64,000 nt of DNA from Paraburkholderia guartelaensis (GCF_004353905.1 NZ_SMOD01000036.1:1-64000), one strand, 5' to 3'. Shown: positions 51,760 through 60,699, counted from the stretch's first letter. Program-made: numbers and translations. The notes: generated by a model not told the origin, from the sequence alone.

Positions 51760-52484
51760 GCGCGGGCCCCCGCGAACGGCAAGCGGCGCCACAGCGCGAA
51801 CGGCGCGCCCGGCTCGGGCTCGACGAAGAGCGCCGCGCCATCTACCGGCAGCGGGTTTGCACCCTGCATCTGCGTGTTCCAGGCATCGACGAGTTGCGCG
51901 CACGTCTGCGCGTCGTTCAGCGAATCGGATAGCGTCATGTGAAAGCGGAATTCTTCGAACACGTACGGGTAGCCCCACTCTTCGACGTAAGTGCGCTGAC
52001 GCTGCGTGAGCGGCGCGTCGAGGCGCTTCGCGAGTTCGGCGGGCGTTTGCGGGGCGCGCAGCGAACCGAGCGCGCGAAGTGCGTTGGCAGCCAGCTCGCG
52101 CAGCGCGGTTTCGCCGGCATCGTCGGCGGGGCGCAGCGCCACGAAGCGGCCGAGCAGCGCCGCCTCGACATTGGCTTCGAAGCGTGCCTGCCCTTGTGCC
52201 CACTGCTGCGCGGCGGCAAGGAGCGCCGCGGGCGTCACGCCCGGCGCGAGACGGAACGGCGGCACGAGCGTGCCGTGCCAGCCGTAGCGGCGTGGCGCAA
52301 CCGTGAGCGTTTCCAGCGGCTGCGGCAGGCCCGCGAGCCAAGACGGCGGCGCGAGCGTGTCGCCCGTCTCCGGATCGCGGCCAAGCCACGCGCAGCCCGC
52401 CTGCCACCACACCGACTCGCGCGGCGGCGCATAGTAAAGCGCGAAGCGCGCGGCGGAGCGGAAGGCTTCGTGCAGCACGCTCAT
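51756..52484 (-). CDS. DUF1045 / 2H-phosphoesterase-like phosphonate metabolism protein
   Basis: A 242-residue protein of the family labelled putative phosphonate metabolism protein (DUF1045). It has the two signature motifs of 2H phosphoesterases: W-H-G-T-L (His70, Thr72) and F-H-M-T-L (His182, Thr184), with a P-P-F-R loop after the first. Such enzymes open cyclic phosphates. It lies between phnF and phnN with 4-base overlaps on both sides. No phnP is visible in the window, so it may hydrolyse phosphoribosyl cyclic phosphate; this is inference. Confidence 0.85.
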   Translation of the reverse strand: MSVLHEAFRSAARFALYYAPPRESVWWQAGCAWLGRDPETGDTLAPPSWLAGLPQPLETLTVAPRRYGWHGTLVPPFRLAPGVTPAALLAAAQQWAQGQARFEANVEAALLGRFVALRPADDAGETALRELAANALRALGSLRAPQTPAELAKRLDAPLTQRQRTYVEEWGYPYVFEEFRFHMTLSDSLNDAQTCAQLVDAWNTQMQGANPLPVDGAALFVEPEPGAPFALWRRLPFAGARA

Positions 52485-53236
52485 ATGTCGTGCTCCACCA
52501 TCAGCTGCACGCGGTCGGCGGCGAAGTGCGTGATACCGTACTTGATCGGCACGCCTTCGAGATCGACGTCGACGTTTTCCACCCACAGCACCGGCTGCTG
52601 CCGGTTGATGTTCAAACGCCGCGCCACCTCGGCCTCGGGCAGCACGCTGCCGATACGGCTCCACTTGCGCAGATAGTCGGTCACGCCGTATTCGGCGAGG
52701 GCCTTCGATGTGCTGTCGACGCGCTCCATGACCACGGGCAGATCGGCGAAGCGCGCGGCGGGGTACCAGCTGCGCGCATAAGTGAGCGGCACGCCGTCCG
52801 ACTCGTGCAGCGTTTCGAGCCGGTAGACGAGTGCGCCCGCACGCAGGCCGAGCGCCTTGGCGACCGTGGGGTCCGCCTTCCCGCGCGACGACGAGAGCAG
52901 CTTGCCCGCCGCCGAATGCTGATGGCGCTTCAGGTTCTCGGTAAAGCGCGTGCGCTTGCCGATGGTGTAGTCGATCGCGCCGGGCTGCACGAAGGTGCCG
53001 CGCCCCTGCTCCACGCTCACGAGTCCCAACGCCGCGAGGCCCAGCATCGCGCGCCGCACCGTGTGGCGGTTTACGTCGAAACGGCGCGCAAGCTCGCCCT
53101 CGCTAGGCAGCCGGCCGTCTTCGCCGAAGCCCTTCGCGGCGATCTCGGCAGCGAGGATCTGCTCGATCTGCCGCCACACCGCCACACCCGCGCCGCGCTC
53201 AAGCAGGCTGGACGGCGCCTCGTCGTTCGATGTCAT
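52481..53236 (-). CDS. phnF: GntR/HutC-family phosphonate regulator
   Basis: A 251-residue regulator. Winged helix at about 16-80 (L-P-S-E-G-E-L-A-R-R-F-D-V-N-R-H-T-V-R-R-A), then a UTRA ligand domain (about 95-245) ending Y-G-I-T-H-F-A-A-D-R-V-Q-L. It heads the leftward phnF-DUF1045-phnN unit and is divergent from phnG. Start is the M-T-S-N ATG with GAGAGGAA about 11 bases upstream. The dyad at 53344-53363 is its likely operator. Confidence 0.92.
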   Translation of the reverse strand: MTSNDEAPSSLLERGAGVAVWRQIEQILAAEIAAKGFGEDGRLPSEGELARRFDVNRHTVRRAMLGLAALGLVSVEQGRGTFVQPGAIDYTIGKRTRFTENLKRHQHSAAGKLLSSSRGKADPTVAKALGLRAGALVYRLETLHESDGVPLTYARSWYPAARFADLPVVMERVDSTSKALAEYGVTDYLRKWSRIGSVLPEAEVARRLNINRQQPVLWVENVDVDLEGVPIKYGITHFAADRVQLMVEHDI

Positions 53237-53343
53237 GGTGCTGTCATTCCTCTCGGTTCCAATAGCGTTTTGTGCATTGTAGTGCGCAGGGCGTGATGGA
53301 AATATGAAAACCTTCATTGCGTCCGCGTTGGACGACTGTACCA

Positions 53344-53363
53344 CTAAACGTCTAGACGTTTAG
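53344..53363. promoter_or_regulatory. perfect 20-base palindrome, candidate PhnF operator
   Basis: CTAAACGTCTAGACGTTTAG reads the same on both strands. It lies between phnF and phnG. TTGGAC at 53328 would place a -10 over the dyad, so binding could block phnG transcription. Its core CGTCTAGACG recurs before phnC. Confidence 0.7.
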
Positions 53364-53454
53364 ATGAATAGATGGTTCAATCGAGGTCCAGACAAGGTTG
53401 TTCGCAGGTGCAGTTGCCATGTCCGTTCCCCCCGTTCACGACACAGGAACTCCG

Positions 53455-53973
53455 ATGAACGCTTCCTCCACCCCATCCTCCGCGTCGGCAACCCGCCGCG
53501 CATGGATGGCCGTTCTCGCGCACACCCCGCGCGCCGAACTCGAAGCGGCGCTGAGCGCCGCGCTCGCCGGTGCGCCCGAGCCCGCTTTCGACTGGCTGCG
53601 TCCGCCCCAAACCGGACTGGCCATGGTACGCGGGCGCATTGGCGGCACCGGCGACGCCTTCAACCTGGGCGAAGCCACCGTCACGCGCGCCACGCTGCGC
53701 CTGCGCGCCTCGGGCACCGAGCGCGCCGAAGGCGGCGATGCAAGCCAGCCCGGCCCGGTCGGCGTGGCCTGCCATCTGGGCCGCGACAAGCGCCGCGCCG
53801 AGCTGGCCGCGCTCGCCGATGCGCTGCTGCAGCTCCCCGCGCGCCACGATCAGTTGCATGCCAGCCTGATCGAGCCGCTCGCCGCGCGTCTCGCCGCACA
53901 ACGCGACGCGCGCCGCGCCGACGCCGCCAGCACGCGGGTCGAATTCTTCACGATGGTTCGAGGTGACGCATGA
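53455..53973 (+). CDS. phnG: C-P lyase core subunit PhnG
   Basis: A 172-residue component of the PhnGHIJ complex, which with PhnI moves the phosphonate onto ribose of ATP. Family segments: R-x-x-W-M-A-V-L-A, P-Q-T-G-L-A-M-V-R-G-R-I-G-G-T-G and F-N-L-G-E-A-T-V-T-R. Start is the ATG with AGGAA upstream; an ATG at 53419 in frame would add 12 residues. Confidence 0.93.
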   Translation: MNASSTPSSASATRRAWMAVLAHTPRAELEAALSAALAGAPEPAFDWLRPPQTGLAMVRGRIGGTGDAFNLGEATVTRATLRLRASGTERAEGGDASQPGPVGVACHLGRDKRRAELAALADALLQLPARHDQLHASLIEPLAARLAAQRDARRADAASTRVEFFTMVRGDA

Positions 53974-54611
53974 GCGACCAACGCAATGCCATGACGCCCG
54001 ATTTGCTCGCGGCGCTCGCGCCCGGCTTCGCCGATCCGGTTCACGACACGCAGACTGTGTTCCGCACGCTGCTCGACGCGCTCGCGCGCCCCGGCACGAT
54101 CGGCGTGATCGAAACGCCGCTGCCGGCGGCCACGGCGGCGGATGCGTCCCCCGCGCGCGCCGGCCTCGCCGCCTTCGCGTCGCTGCTCGCACTCGCAGAC
54201 TACGCCACACCGGTGTGGCTCGCTCAAGTCGACGCCGCGCTCGCAGCCGCGCTGCGCTTTCACGCAGGCGCGCCGCTTGCACAGCAAGCGCGCGAAGCCG
54301 CGTTCGCCTATGTGCACGACGCCGCCGCGCTGCCGCCGCTCGAAGACTTCGCGAGCGGCACGCCGGAGTCGCCGGAGCAGTCGGCCACGGTGTTCGTGCG
54401 TGTCGATTCGCTCACTGGCGGCGCGCCGCTCACGCTGCGCGGCCCCGGCATCGAAACGACCTGCAGCATTGCGCCCGTCGGTCTGCCCGAGCGCTTCTGG
54501 CGCGAACGCGCCGCCCTCGCGCCGCACTTCCCGTGCGGCATCGACTTCTATCTCGTGTGCGGCGACCGCCTGATGGGCCTGCCGCGCACCACTCTCGTGG
54601 AGATGCACTGA
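53970..54611 (+). CDS. phnH: C-P lyase core subunit PhnH
   Basis: A 213-residue core subunit. Its N-terminal G-F-A-D-P-V-H-D-T-Q-T-V-F-R-x-L-L-D-A-L-A-R-P-G and C-terminal F-P-C-G-I-D-F-Y-L-V-C-G are typical. It overlaps phnG (ATGA) and phnI (TGATG), indicating translational coupling in a core complex of fixed ratio. Confidence 0.95.
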   Translation: MSDQRNAMTPDLLAALAPGFADPVHDTQTVFRTLLDALARPGTIGVIETPLPAATAADASPARAGLAAFASLLALADYATPVWLAQVDAALAAALRFHAGAPLAQQAREAAFAYVHDAAALPPLEDFASGTPESPEQSATVFVRVDSLTGGAPLTLRGPGIETTCSIAPVGLPERFWRERAALAPHFPCGIDFYLVCGDRLMGLPRTTLVEMH

Positions 54612-55735
54612 TGTACGTCGCCGTCAAAGGAGGAGAGCGCGCGATCGAAGCGTCCTGGCGTCTGCTCGACGAGGCTCGCCGCGGCGATACGCGCGTGCCC
54701 GAGCTGAGCGTCGCGCAGATCCGCGAACAGATGCGTCTGGCCGTGGCGCGTGTGATGGCCGAAGGTTCGGTCTACGACGAAGAACTTGCCGCGCTCGCCA
54801 TCAAGCAGGCCGCGGGCGATCTCGTCGAAGCGATCTTTTTGCTGCGCGCATATCGCACGACGCTGCCGCGTTTTGGCTATACGCAGCCGGTCGAAACGGA
54901 AAACATGGTGGTGGAGCGCCGCATTTCGGCCACCTTCAAGGACGTGCCCGGCGGCCAGGTGCTCGGCGCGACCTACGATTACACGCAGCGCCTGCTCGAC
55001 TTCGCGCTGCTCGCCGAAGGCGACGACGCCGCGAGCGCCGAGCCCCAGGCGCCGCGAGCAACCCCGCCCGAAGAAGCGATGCCGCGCGTGGTTTCGCTGC
55101 TCGACAAGGAAGGCCTGATCGAGCAGGAAACGCGCTCGCCGCAGGCGCGCGAGCCCGGCGACCTCTCGCGCGAGCCGCTTGCGTTTCCTGCCGATCGCAC
55201 CGTGCGCCTGCAAAATCTCGCACGCGGCGACGAAGGCTTCCTGCTCGCGATGGGCTATGCCACGCAGCGCGGCTACGCGCATTCGCACCCGTTCGCGGGC
55301 GAGATCCGCTTTGGTTCGGTCTGCGTAGAAATGATGCTGGACGAACTCGATGAAGCCGTAGAAATCGGCGAGATCGACTTGACCGAGTGCCAGATGATCA
55401 ACCAGTTCGCGGGCGCGAAAGACGTGCCGCCGCAATTCACGCAAGGCTACGGTCTCGCGTTCGGCCACGCGGAGCGCAAGGCCATGGCGATGGCGCTGGT
55501 GGATCGCGCGCTGCGAGCCGAGGAGCTGGGCGAGACGATCGCCTCGCCGACTCAGGACATCGAATTCATGCTCTCGCACAGCGATAACGTGGAAGCCTCG
55601 GGCTTCGTTCAACACCTGAAGCTGCCGCACTACGTGGACTTCCAGGCTGAGCTGGAACTCGTGCGCAAGCTGCGCGCGCAGCACGAAAGCGACAGCGACG
55701 CGAATGCCGACGCGCAAAACAAGGAGGCTGCATGA
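54611..55735 (+). CDS. phnI: C-P lyase core subunit PhnI (nucleosidase)
   Basis: A 374-residue subunit that couples phosphonate to C1' of ATP ribose, releasing adenine. Family N-terminus M-Y-V-A-V-K-G-G-E-R-A-I and later G-Y-A-x-Q-R-G-Y-x-H-S-H-P-F-A-G-E-I-R, G-Y-G-L-A-F-G-H-x-E-R-K-A-M. The middle (about 130-190) has an Ala/Glu-rich variable stretch. A longer frame upstream overlaps phnH and is rejected. Confidence 0.96.
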   Translation: MYVAVKGGERAIEASWRLLDEARRGDTRVPELSVAQIREQMRLAVARVMAEGSVYDEELAALAIKQAAGDLVEAIFLLRAYRTTLPRFGYTQPVETENMVVERRISATFKDVPGGQVLGATYDYTQRLLDFALLAEGDDAASAEPQAPRATPPEEAMPRVVSLLDKEGLIEQETRSPQAREPGDLSREPLAFPADRTVRLQNLARGDEGFLLAMGYATQRGYAHSHPFAGEIRFGSVCVEMMLDELDEAVEIGEIDLTECQMINQFAGAKDVPPQFTQGYGLAFGHAERKAMAMALVDRALRAEELGETIASPTQDIEFMLSHSDNVEASGFVQHLKLPHYVDFQAELELVRKLRAQHESDSDANADAQNKEAA

Positions 55736-56661
55736 ACGCGCCCGATACGTTGCAATCCACCGCAGCCGAAGTCGCGTCGCACGAAACGCAGGCCGTCTCG
55801 GGCTACAACTTCGCGTACCTCGACGAGCAGACCAAGCGGATGCTGCGCCGCGCGCTCCTCAAGGCCGTGGCCGTGCCGGGCTACCAGGTCCCGTTTGCCT
55901 CGCGCGAAATGCCGCTGCCGTATGGCTGGGGCACGGGCGGCATCCAGGTGACGGCCGCGATCATCGGCGCGAAGGACACGCTCAAGGTGATCGACCAGGG
56001 CTCAGACGACACCACGAACGCCGTGAACATCCGCCGCTTTTTCGCGCGCACCACGGGTGTGGCCACCACGCGCCGCACGAGCGAGGCGTCGATCGTACAG
56101 ACGCGGCACCGCATTCCCGAAACGCCGCTCACGGACAAGCAGATCCTCGTGTACCAGGTGCCGATGCCCGAGCCGCTGTTCCGCCTCGAGCCGCGCGTGG
56201 CCGAATGCAAGAAGCTGCATGCGCTAGCCGACTATGGCCTCATCAGCGTGAAGCTTTATGAGGACATCGTGCAGCACGGCAGCATCGCCACGACTTACGA
56301 CTACCCGGTGACCGTGAACGGCCGTTATCTCACGTCGCCCTCGCCGATTCCGAAGTTCGACAACCCCAAGCTGCATATGAACGCCGCGCTGCAGTTGTTC
56401 GGCGCGGGCCGCGAGCGCCGCATCTACGCGATTCCGCCGTACACGCCGGTGAAAAGCCTTGACTTCGACGACCATCCGTTCGAAGTGCAGCGCTGGCAGC
56501 ACGCGTGCGCCCTGTGCGGCTCGCGCGAGAGCTTCCTCGACGAGATGATCGTCGACGACTCAGGCAAACGCATGTTCGTCTGCTCGGACAGCGACTACTG
56601 CCACGACCGGCGCGAACAGATCGATGCGCACGCAACTAATGAAGCAGGAGAGAAAGCATGA
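55732..56661 (+). CDS. phnJ: C-P lyase radical SAM subunit PhnJ
   Basis: A 309-residue radical SAM enzyme that breaks the carbon-phosphorus bond, giving the alkane and 5-phosphoribosyl 1,2-cyclic phosphate. The non-canonical cluster cysteines and catalytic cysteine are at 259, 262, 284 and 290, with the same C-x2-C-x21-C-x5-C spacing as E. coli 241/244/266/272. The extra residues are mainly N-terminal. Overlaps phnI and phnK. Confidence 0.97.
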   Translation: MNAPDTLQSTAAEVASHETQAVSGYNFAYLDEQTKRMLRRALLKAVAVPGYQVPFASREMPLPYGWGTGGIQVTAAIIGAKDTLKVIDQGSDDTTNAVNIRRFFARTTGVATTRRTSEASIVQTRHRIPETPLTDKQILVYQVPMPEPLFRLEPRVAECKKLHALADYGLISVKLYEDIVQHGSIATTYDYPVTVNGRYLTSPSPIPKFDNPKLHMNAALQLFGAGRERRIYAIPPYTPVKSLDFDDHPFEVQRWQHACALCGSRESFLDEMIVDDSGKRMFVCSDSDYCHDRREQIDAHATNEAGEKA

Positions 56662-57428
56662 CGCCGCTGTTAAGCGCAAGATCGCTCACGAAGCAGTACG
56701 GCGGCCGTAACGGCTGCCGCGACGTGAGCTTCGACCTGTATCCCGGCGAGGTGCTGTGCATCGTCGGCGAATCGGGCTCGGGCAAGACCACGCTGCTCAA
56801 CACGCTCGCGCTGCGCACCGAAAGCGATTCGGGCGAACTGAACTACACGAGCGCGAACGGCGAAACGCTCGACCTGCGCACGCTATCCGAGCCGCGCCGG
56901 CGCCTGCTTGCGCGCACCGAATGGGGCTTCGTGCAGCAGAATCCGCGTGACGGGCTTCGAGCAGGCGTCTCGGCCGGCGCCAATATCGGCGAGCCGCTGA
57001 TGGCGGTGGGCGCGCGCCACTACGGGCAGATCCGCAACACGGCGCAGCAGTGGATGCAGCGCGTGGAACTGGACGCGCAGCGCATCGACGAATTGCCCTC
57101 GGCGTTTTCGGGCGGCATGCAGCAGCGCCTGCAAATCGCGCGCAATCTCGTCACGGGGCCGCGTCTCGTCTTCATGGACGAACCCACGGCCGGTCTCGAC
57201 GTGTCCGTGCAGGCGCGCCTGCTCGACCTGCTGCGCACGCTCACGACCAACCTGCATCTTTCGGTGCTGATCGTCACGCACGACATCGGCGTGGCACGCC
57301 TGCTCGCACATCGCCTGATGGTGATGCAAGGCGGCACGGTGGTCGAATCGGGCCTGACCGACCAGGTGCTGGACGACCCGCAACATCCCTATACGCAGAC
57401 GCTGGTGGCATCCGTGCTGCCGGTCTAG
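56658..57428 (+). CDS. phnK: C-P lyase ATP-binding subunit PhnK
   Basis: A 256-residue ABC-type ATPase that binds the PhnGHIJ core. Walker A G-E-S-G-S-G-K-T-T at 37-45, signature F-S-G-G-M-Q-Q-R and Walker B L-V-F-M-D-E-P-T-A-G-L-D. Its start overlaps phnJ (ATGA). Confidence 0.95.
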   Translation: MTPLLSARSLTKQYGGRNGCRDVSFDLYPGEVLCIVGESGSGKTTLLNTLALRTESDSGELNYTSANGETLDLRTLSEPRRRLLARTEWGFVQQNPRDGLRAGVSAGANIGEPLMAVGARHYGQIRNTAQQWMQRVELDAQRIDELPSAFSGGMQQRLQIARNLVTGPRLVFMDEPTAGLDVSVQARLLDLLRTLTTNLHLSVLIVTHDIGVARLLAHRLMVMQGGTVVESGLTDQVLDDPQHPYTQTLVASVLPV

Positions 57429-57429
57429 G

Positions 57430-58209
57430 ATGAAAGACATGACTCTGAACTCATCACCGGGCACGCGCGCGTTCCTCGAAAGACCGGCGCTCATGCTGCG
57501 CGCCGAAGACGTGCGCAAGACCTTCACGCTGCACGGCCAGGGCGGCATCGGCATCGAAGCGCTCGCGGGTGTTTCGCTCGACGTCGAGCGCGGCGAATGC
57601 ATCGTGCTGGTCGGGCCCTCGGGCGCGGGCAAGAGCACCTTCCTGCGCTGCCTGTATGGCAACTATTTCGCCAGCGGCGGCTCGATTGCGATCCGCGACG
57701 AGGGCGCGCCGCTCGAGCATCTTGAGATCACGGGCGCAGCGCCTCACGACATCCTGCGCCTGCGCCGCAACGTGGTGGGCTACGTGAGCCAGTTTCTGCG
57801 CGTGATTCCGCGCGTGAGCGCGCTCGACATCGTGGCCGCGCCGCTCGTTTCGCGCGGCGTGGAGGAAGACGAAGCACGCGAGCGCGCGCAAACTCTGCTT
57901 GCACGCCTGAACGTCCCGCAGCGCCTCTGGCCGCTCGCGCCCGCCACGTTTTCAGGCGGCGAGCAGCAGCGCGTGAATATCGCGCGGGGCTTGATCGCGC
58001 AGCACCGCGTGCTCTTGCTGGACGAGCCCACGGCCTCGCTCGACGCGGAAAACCGCGAAGTCGTCGCGAGCCTGATTGGCGAAGCGCGCGAGCGTGGCGC
58101 AGCGATCGTCGGCGTATTCCACGACGAGGACACGCGCGAGCGCGTCGCCACACGCGTACTCGAACTCAGCGCGCCGCGCGCGCAAGCGCCGCTCAGCGCC
58201 GCAGCCTGA
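57430..58209 (+). CDS. phnL: C-P lyase ATP-binding subunit PhnL
   Basis: A 259-residue ABC-type ATPase. Walker A G-P-S-G-A-G-K-S-T at 62-70, signature F-S-G-G-E-Q-Q-R and Walker B V-L-L-L-D-E-P-T-A-S-L-D, with the switch His in V-F-H-D-E-D. About 20 N-terminal residues precede the family start near L-M-L-R-A-E-D-V. Confidence 0.95.
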   Translation: MKDMTLNSSPGTRAFLERPALMLRAEDVRKTFTLHGQGGIGIEALAGVSLDVERGECIVLVGPSGAGKSTFLRCLYGNYFASGGSIAIRDEGAPLEHLEITGAAPHDILRLRRNVVGYVSQFLRVIPRVSALDIVAAPLVSRGVEEDEARERAQTLLARLNVPQRLWPLAPATFSGGEQQRVNIARGLIAQHRVLLLDEPTASLDAENREVVASLIGEARERGAAIVGVFHDEDTRERVATRVLELSAPRAQAPLSAAA

Positions 58210-58255
58210 AACCCGCCTGAACGGCGTAAACCGATATTTGATACGGAGCCTGACG

Positions 58256-59389
58256 ATGTTGATCAAGAACGCTCGCATCGTGACGCGAGACGAAGTTTTC
58301 ACCGGCACGCTAAGCGTGGAAGACGGCAAGATCCGCGACATCTCGCGCGGCTCGACCGCCGCGCCCGAAGCCGAAGACTGGGAAGGCGACTTCCTGCTGC
58401 CCGGTCTCGTCGAACTGCACACCGACAACCTGGAAAAGCACCTCGCGCCGCGCCCCGGCGTGCACTGGAACACCGACGCCGCGTTCGTGATTCACGACGC
58501 GCAGATCGCCGCCGCCGGCATCACCACGGTATTCGACGCGCTGGCCATCGGCACGCGCCTCGCCGTGGGCGTGCGCGGCCGCGAAGTGCAGCTCGCGAGC
58601 GCCAAGGCGCTCACGCGCTTTTCCGAGCGCAACCTGCTGCGCGCCGAGCACTTCCTGCACTTGCGCTGCGAGATCGCCACCGAAGACGTGATCGAGCTGT
58701 TCGACACGCTGAGCGACCACCCGCTGCTGCGCCTCGCCTCGGTGATGGACCACACGCCGGGCCAGCGCCAGTGGCACGATCGCGAGCAATGGCGCAAATT
58801 TCAGGAGCGCCACGGCAAGTGGACCGACGAGCAGACGAACACGATGCTCGCCGAAATGGCGACCGAGCAGGAACGCTACGCCGACGCGCACCGCCTCGAA
58901 ATCGTGCAGCGCTGCCGCACGCGCAACATCCCGCTCGCGAGCCACGACGACACGCTCGTGGAGCACGTCGAGCAGGCCGCCGCCGAAGGCATCGTGCTCG
59001 CCGAATTCCCGACCACCCGCGTGGCCGCCGAGGAAGCGAAAAAGCGCGGCATCGCGACGATCATGGGTGCGCCGAACGTGGTGCGCGGCGGCTCGCACTC
59101 GGGCAACGTTTCCGCGCTGGAACTGGCGCAGGCCGGTTTGCTCGACATCCTGTCGTCCGACTACGTGCCGTCGAGCCTGTTGACCGCCGCATTCGATCTC
59201 GTGACCAAGGCCGACTGGACGCTGCCTCGCGCGCTCGCCACCGTCTCCTGGGAACCTGCCAGCAAGTCGGGCCTGCACGACCGCGGCGCGATCGAGCCGG
59301 GCCTGCGCGCGGACTTCGTGCGGGTGACGATGCTCGATTCGCTGCCCGTGCCGCGCGCGACGTGGCGCGCGGGCGTGCGCGTGGTCTGA
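58256..59389 (+). CDS. phnM: alpha-D-ribose 1-methylphosphonate 5-triphosphate diphosphatase
   Basis: A 377-residue amidohydrolase removing pyrophosphate to give ribose 1-methylphosphonate 5-phosphate, the substrate of PhnJ. Metal ligands are seen in P-G-L-V-E-L-H-T-D-N-L-E-K-H, M-D-H-T-P-G-Q-R-Q-W and L-A-S-H-D-D-T. G-G-S-H-S-G-N-V and D-I-L-S-S-D-Y-V-P complete the barrel. GGAG lies 7 bases before the ATG. Last gene of phnGHIJKLM. Confidence 0.95.
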   Translation: MLIKNARIVTRDEVFTGTLSVEDGKIRDISRGSTAAPEAEDWEGDFLLPGLVELHTDNLEKHLAPRPGVHWNTDAAFVIHDAQIAAAGITTVFDALAIGTRLAVGVRGREVQLASAKALTRFSERNLLRAEHFLHLRCEIATEDVIELFDTLSDHPLLRLASVMDHTPGQRQWHDREQWRKFQERHGKWTDEQTNTMLAEMATEQERYADAHRLEIVQRCRTRNIPLASHDDTLVEHVEQAAAEGIVLAEFPTTRVAAEEAKKRGIATIMGAPNVVRGGSHSGNVSALELAQAGLLDILSSDYVPSSLLTAAFDLVTKADWTLPRALATVSWEPASKSGLHDRGAIEPGLRADFVRVTMLDSLPVPRATWRAGVRVV

Positions 59390-59867
59390 CGTCGTCCACG
59401 CGGTGCAGCCGATGCGTCTGCTGCACCGCGACAAAAACGGCGCGCCGTCTGGCCCCATTCGGACCGAAAACCAACGGCGCGCCGTCGATTCGATTTCAAT
59501 TTCCATTCATACCGCTGACGATGCCGCGATCATGCGGCATCGCATTCTTCCGACTGTTGCGGCAGAGCATCGCGCAGACCATCCCAAGCCCCCCGCAACA
59601 GCCGCTCCGCATGGGCCTGTCCGCCTTGCCTGACAAGGCTTTGCGTTAAATCGTACAAGCGCACGGGCGTACACTTACCGAGCCCCTTTCCCGCCATCCG
59701 GTATTACACTAGCGACGCAGCAATTTTGACCTGGTAAGCTTGCCCGCGCTTCGCTGGCCGCAGGCTGGCGGGTCCAACAATAATCCGGCGCGAGCCGCGC
59801 CGGGAAATGCGCCATGGCGGCACAACCGCACGCGGCGCGCCCTGAACCATCTCGAGGAGTACCCATA
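59390..59867. other. intergenic region after phnM
   Basis: About 480 bases. It starts with a hairpin (59399-59430) that can end the phn transcript and holds two copies of the palindrome ACGGCGCGCCGT (59437-59448 and 59474-59485). No reading frame looks real. The 3' part carries the leader of the binding-protein gene. Confidence 0.5.
59399..59430 (+). terminator. hairpin after phnM
   Basis: CGCGGTGCAGC and GCTGCACCGCG pair over 11 bases with a 10-base loop, ten bases past the phnM stop; ACAAAAAC follows rather than a T run. Confidence 0.5.
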
Positions 59868-60635
59868 GTGAAGAAACTGCTTGCCACCCTCACGGTTGCC
59901 CTGCTCGCCGTCTCGGCCGGCGTCGCCCACGCGAAGGACTGGTCCACCGTGCGTTTCGGCGTTGACGCCAGCTACGCACCGTTCGAATCCAAAGCACCCG
60001 ATGGCAAGCTGGTCGGCTTCGACATCGACCTCGGCAACGAAATCTGCAAGCGCCTGAACGCCAAGTGCGTGTGGGTCGAGCAAGACTTCGACGGCATGAT
60101 CCCGGGCCTGAAGGCCAAGAAGTTCGACGGCGTGCTCTCGTCGATGACGATCACCCCGCAGCGCGAGCAGCAGATCGCCTTCTCGGCGAAGCTGTTCAAC
60201 ACGCCGACGCGCCTCGTCGCCAAGAAGGGCTCGAGCCTCGCTCCGACGGCTGACTCGCTAAAGGGCAAGTCGGTTGGCGTCGAGCAAGGCACGATCCAGG
60301 AAACCTACGCGAAGGAAAACTGGGCACCGAAGGGCGTGAACGTCGTTCCTTACCAGAACCAGGACCAGGTCTACGCCGACCTGATCTCGGGCCGTCTGGA
60401 CGCAGCGCTGCAGGATGAAGTGCAAGCGGATCTGGGCTTCCTGAAGACGCCGCGCGGCGCTGGCTTCCAGTTCGCCGGCAAGGAAATCCCGACGGGCGCT
60501 GCCGCTATCGGCCTGCGCAAGGAAGACGCCGACCTGAAGGGCAAGATCGACAAGGCTATCGCCGACATGATCAAGGACGGCACGTACAAGAAGATCGAAG
60601 CCAAGTACTTCGACTTCGACGTGTACGGCGGCTAA
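59868..60635 (+). CDS. periplasmic amino acid-binding protein (HisJ/ArgT-like)
   Basis: A 255-residue ABC substrate-binding protein of family 3, probably for basic amino acids. Starts at a GTG with GAGGAG 8 bases upstream. A signal peptide (about 1-23, cleavage after A-H-A) is followed by G-V-D-A-S-Y-A-P-F-E-S-K-A-P-D-G-K-L-V-G-F-D-I-D-L and R-x-D-A-A-L-Q-D-E. No permease or ATPase gene is next to it, so it serves a distant transporter. Ends at a terminator. Confidence 0.9.
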   Translation: MKKLLATLTVALLAVSAGVAHAKDWSTVRFGVDASYAPFESKAPDGKLVGFDIDLGNEICKRLNAKCVWVEQDFDGMIPGLKAKKFDGVLSSMTITPQREQQIAFSAKLFNTPTRLVAKKGSSLAPTADSLKGKSVGVEQGTIQETYAKENWAPKGVNVVPYQNQDQVYADLISGRLDAALQDEVQADLGFLKTPRGAGFQFAGKEIPTGAAAIGLRKEDADLKGKIDKAIADMIKDGTYKKIEAKYFDFDVYGG

Positions 60636-60671
60636 GCTCCAAATCGCGCCGGCGCTGCATGACGGCGCGCG

Positions 60672-60699
60672 AAGCCCGGGCTTTCCGCCCGGGCTTTTT
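60672..60699 (+). terminator. intrinsic terminator
   Basis: AAGCCCGGGC pairs with GCCCGGGCTT around TTTCC, followed by a T run. Confidence 0.85.
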
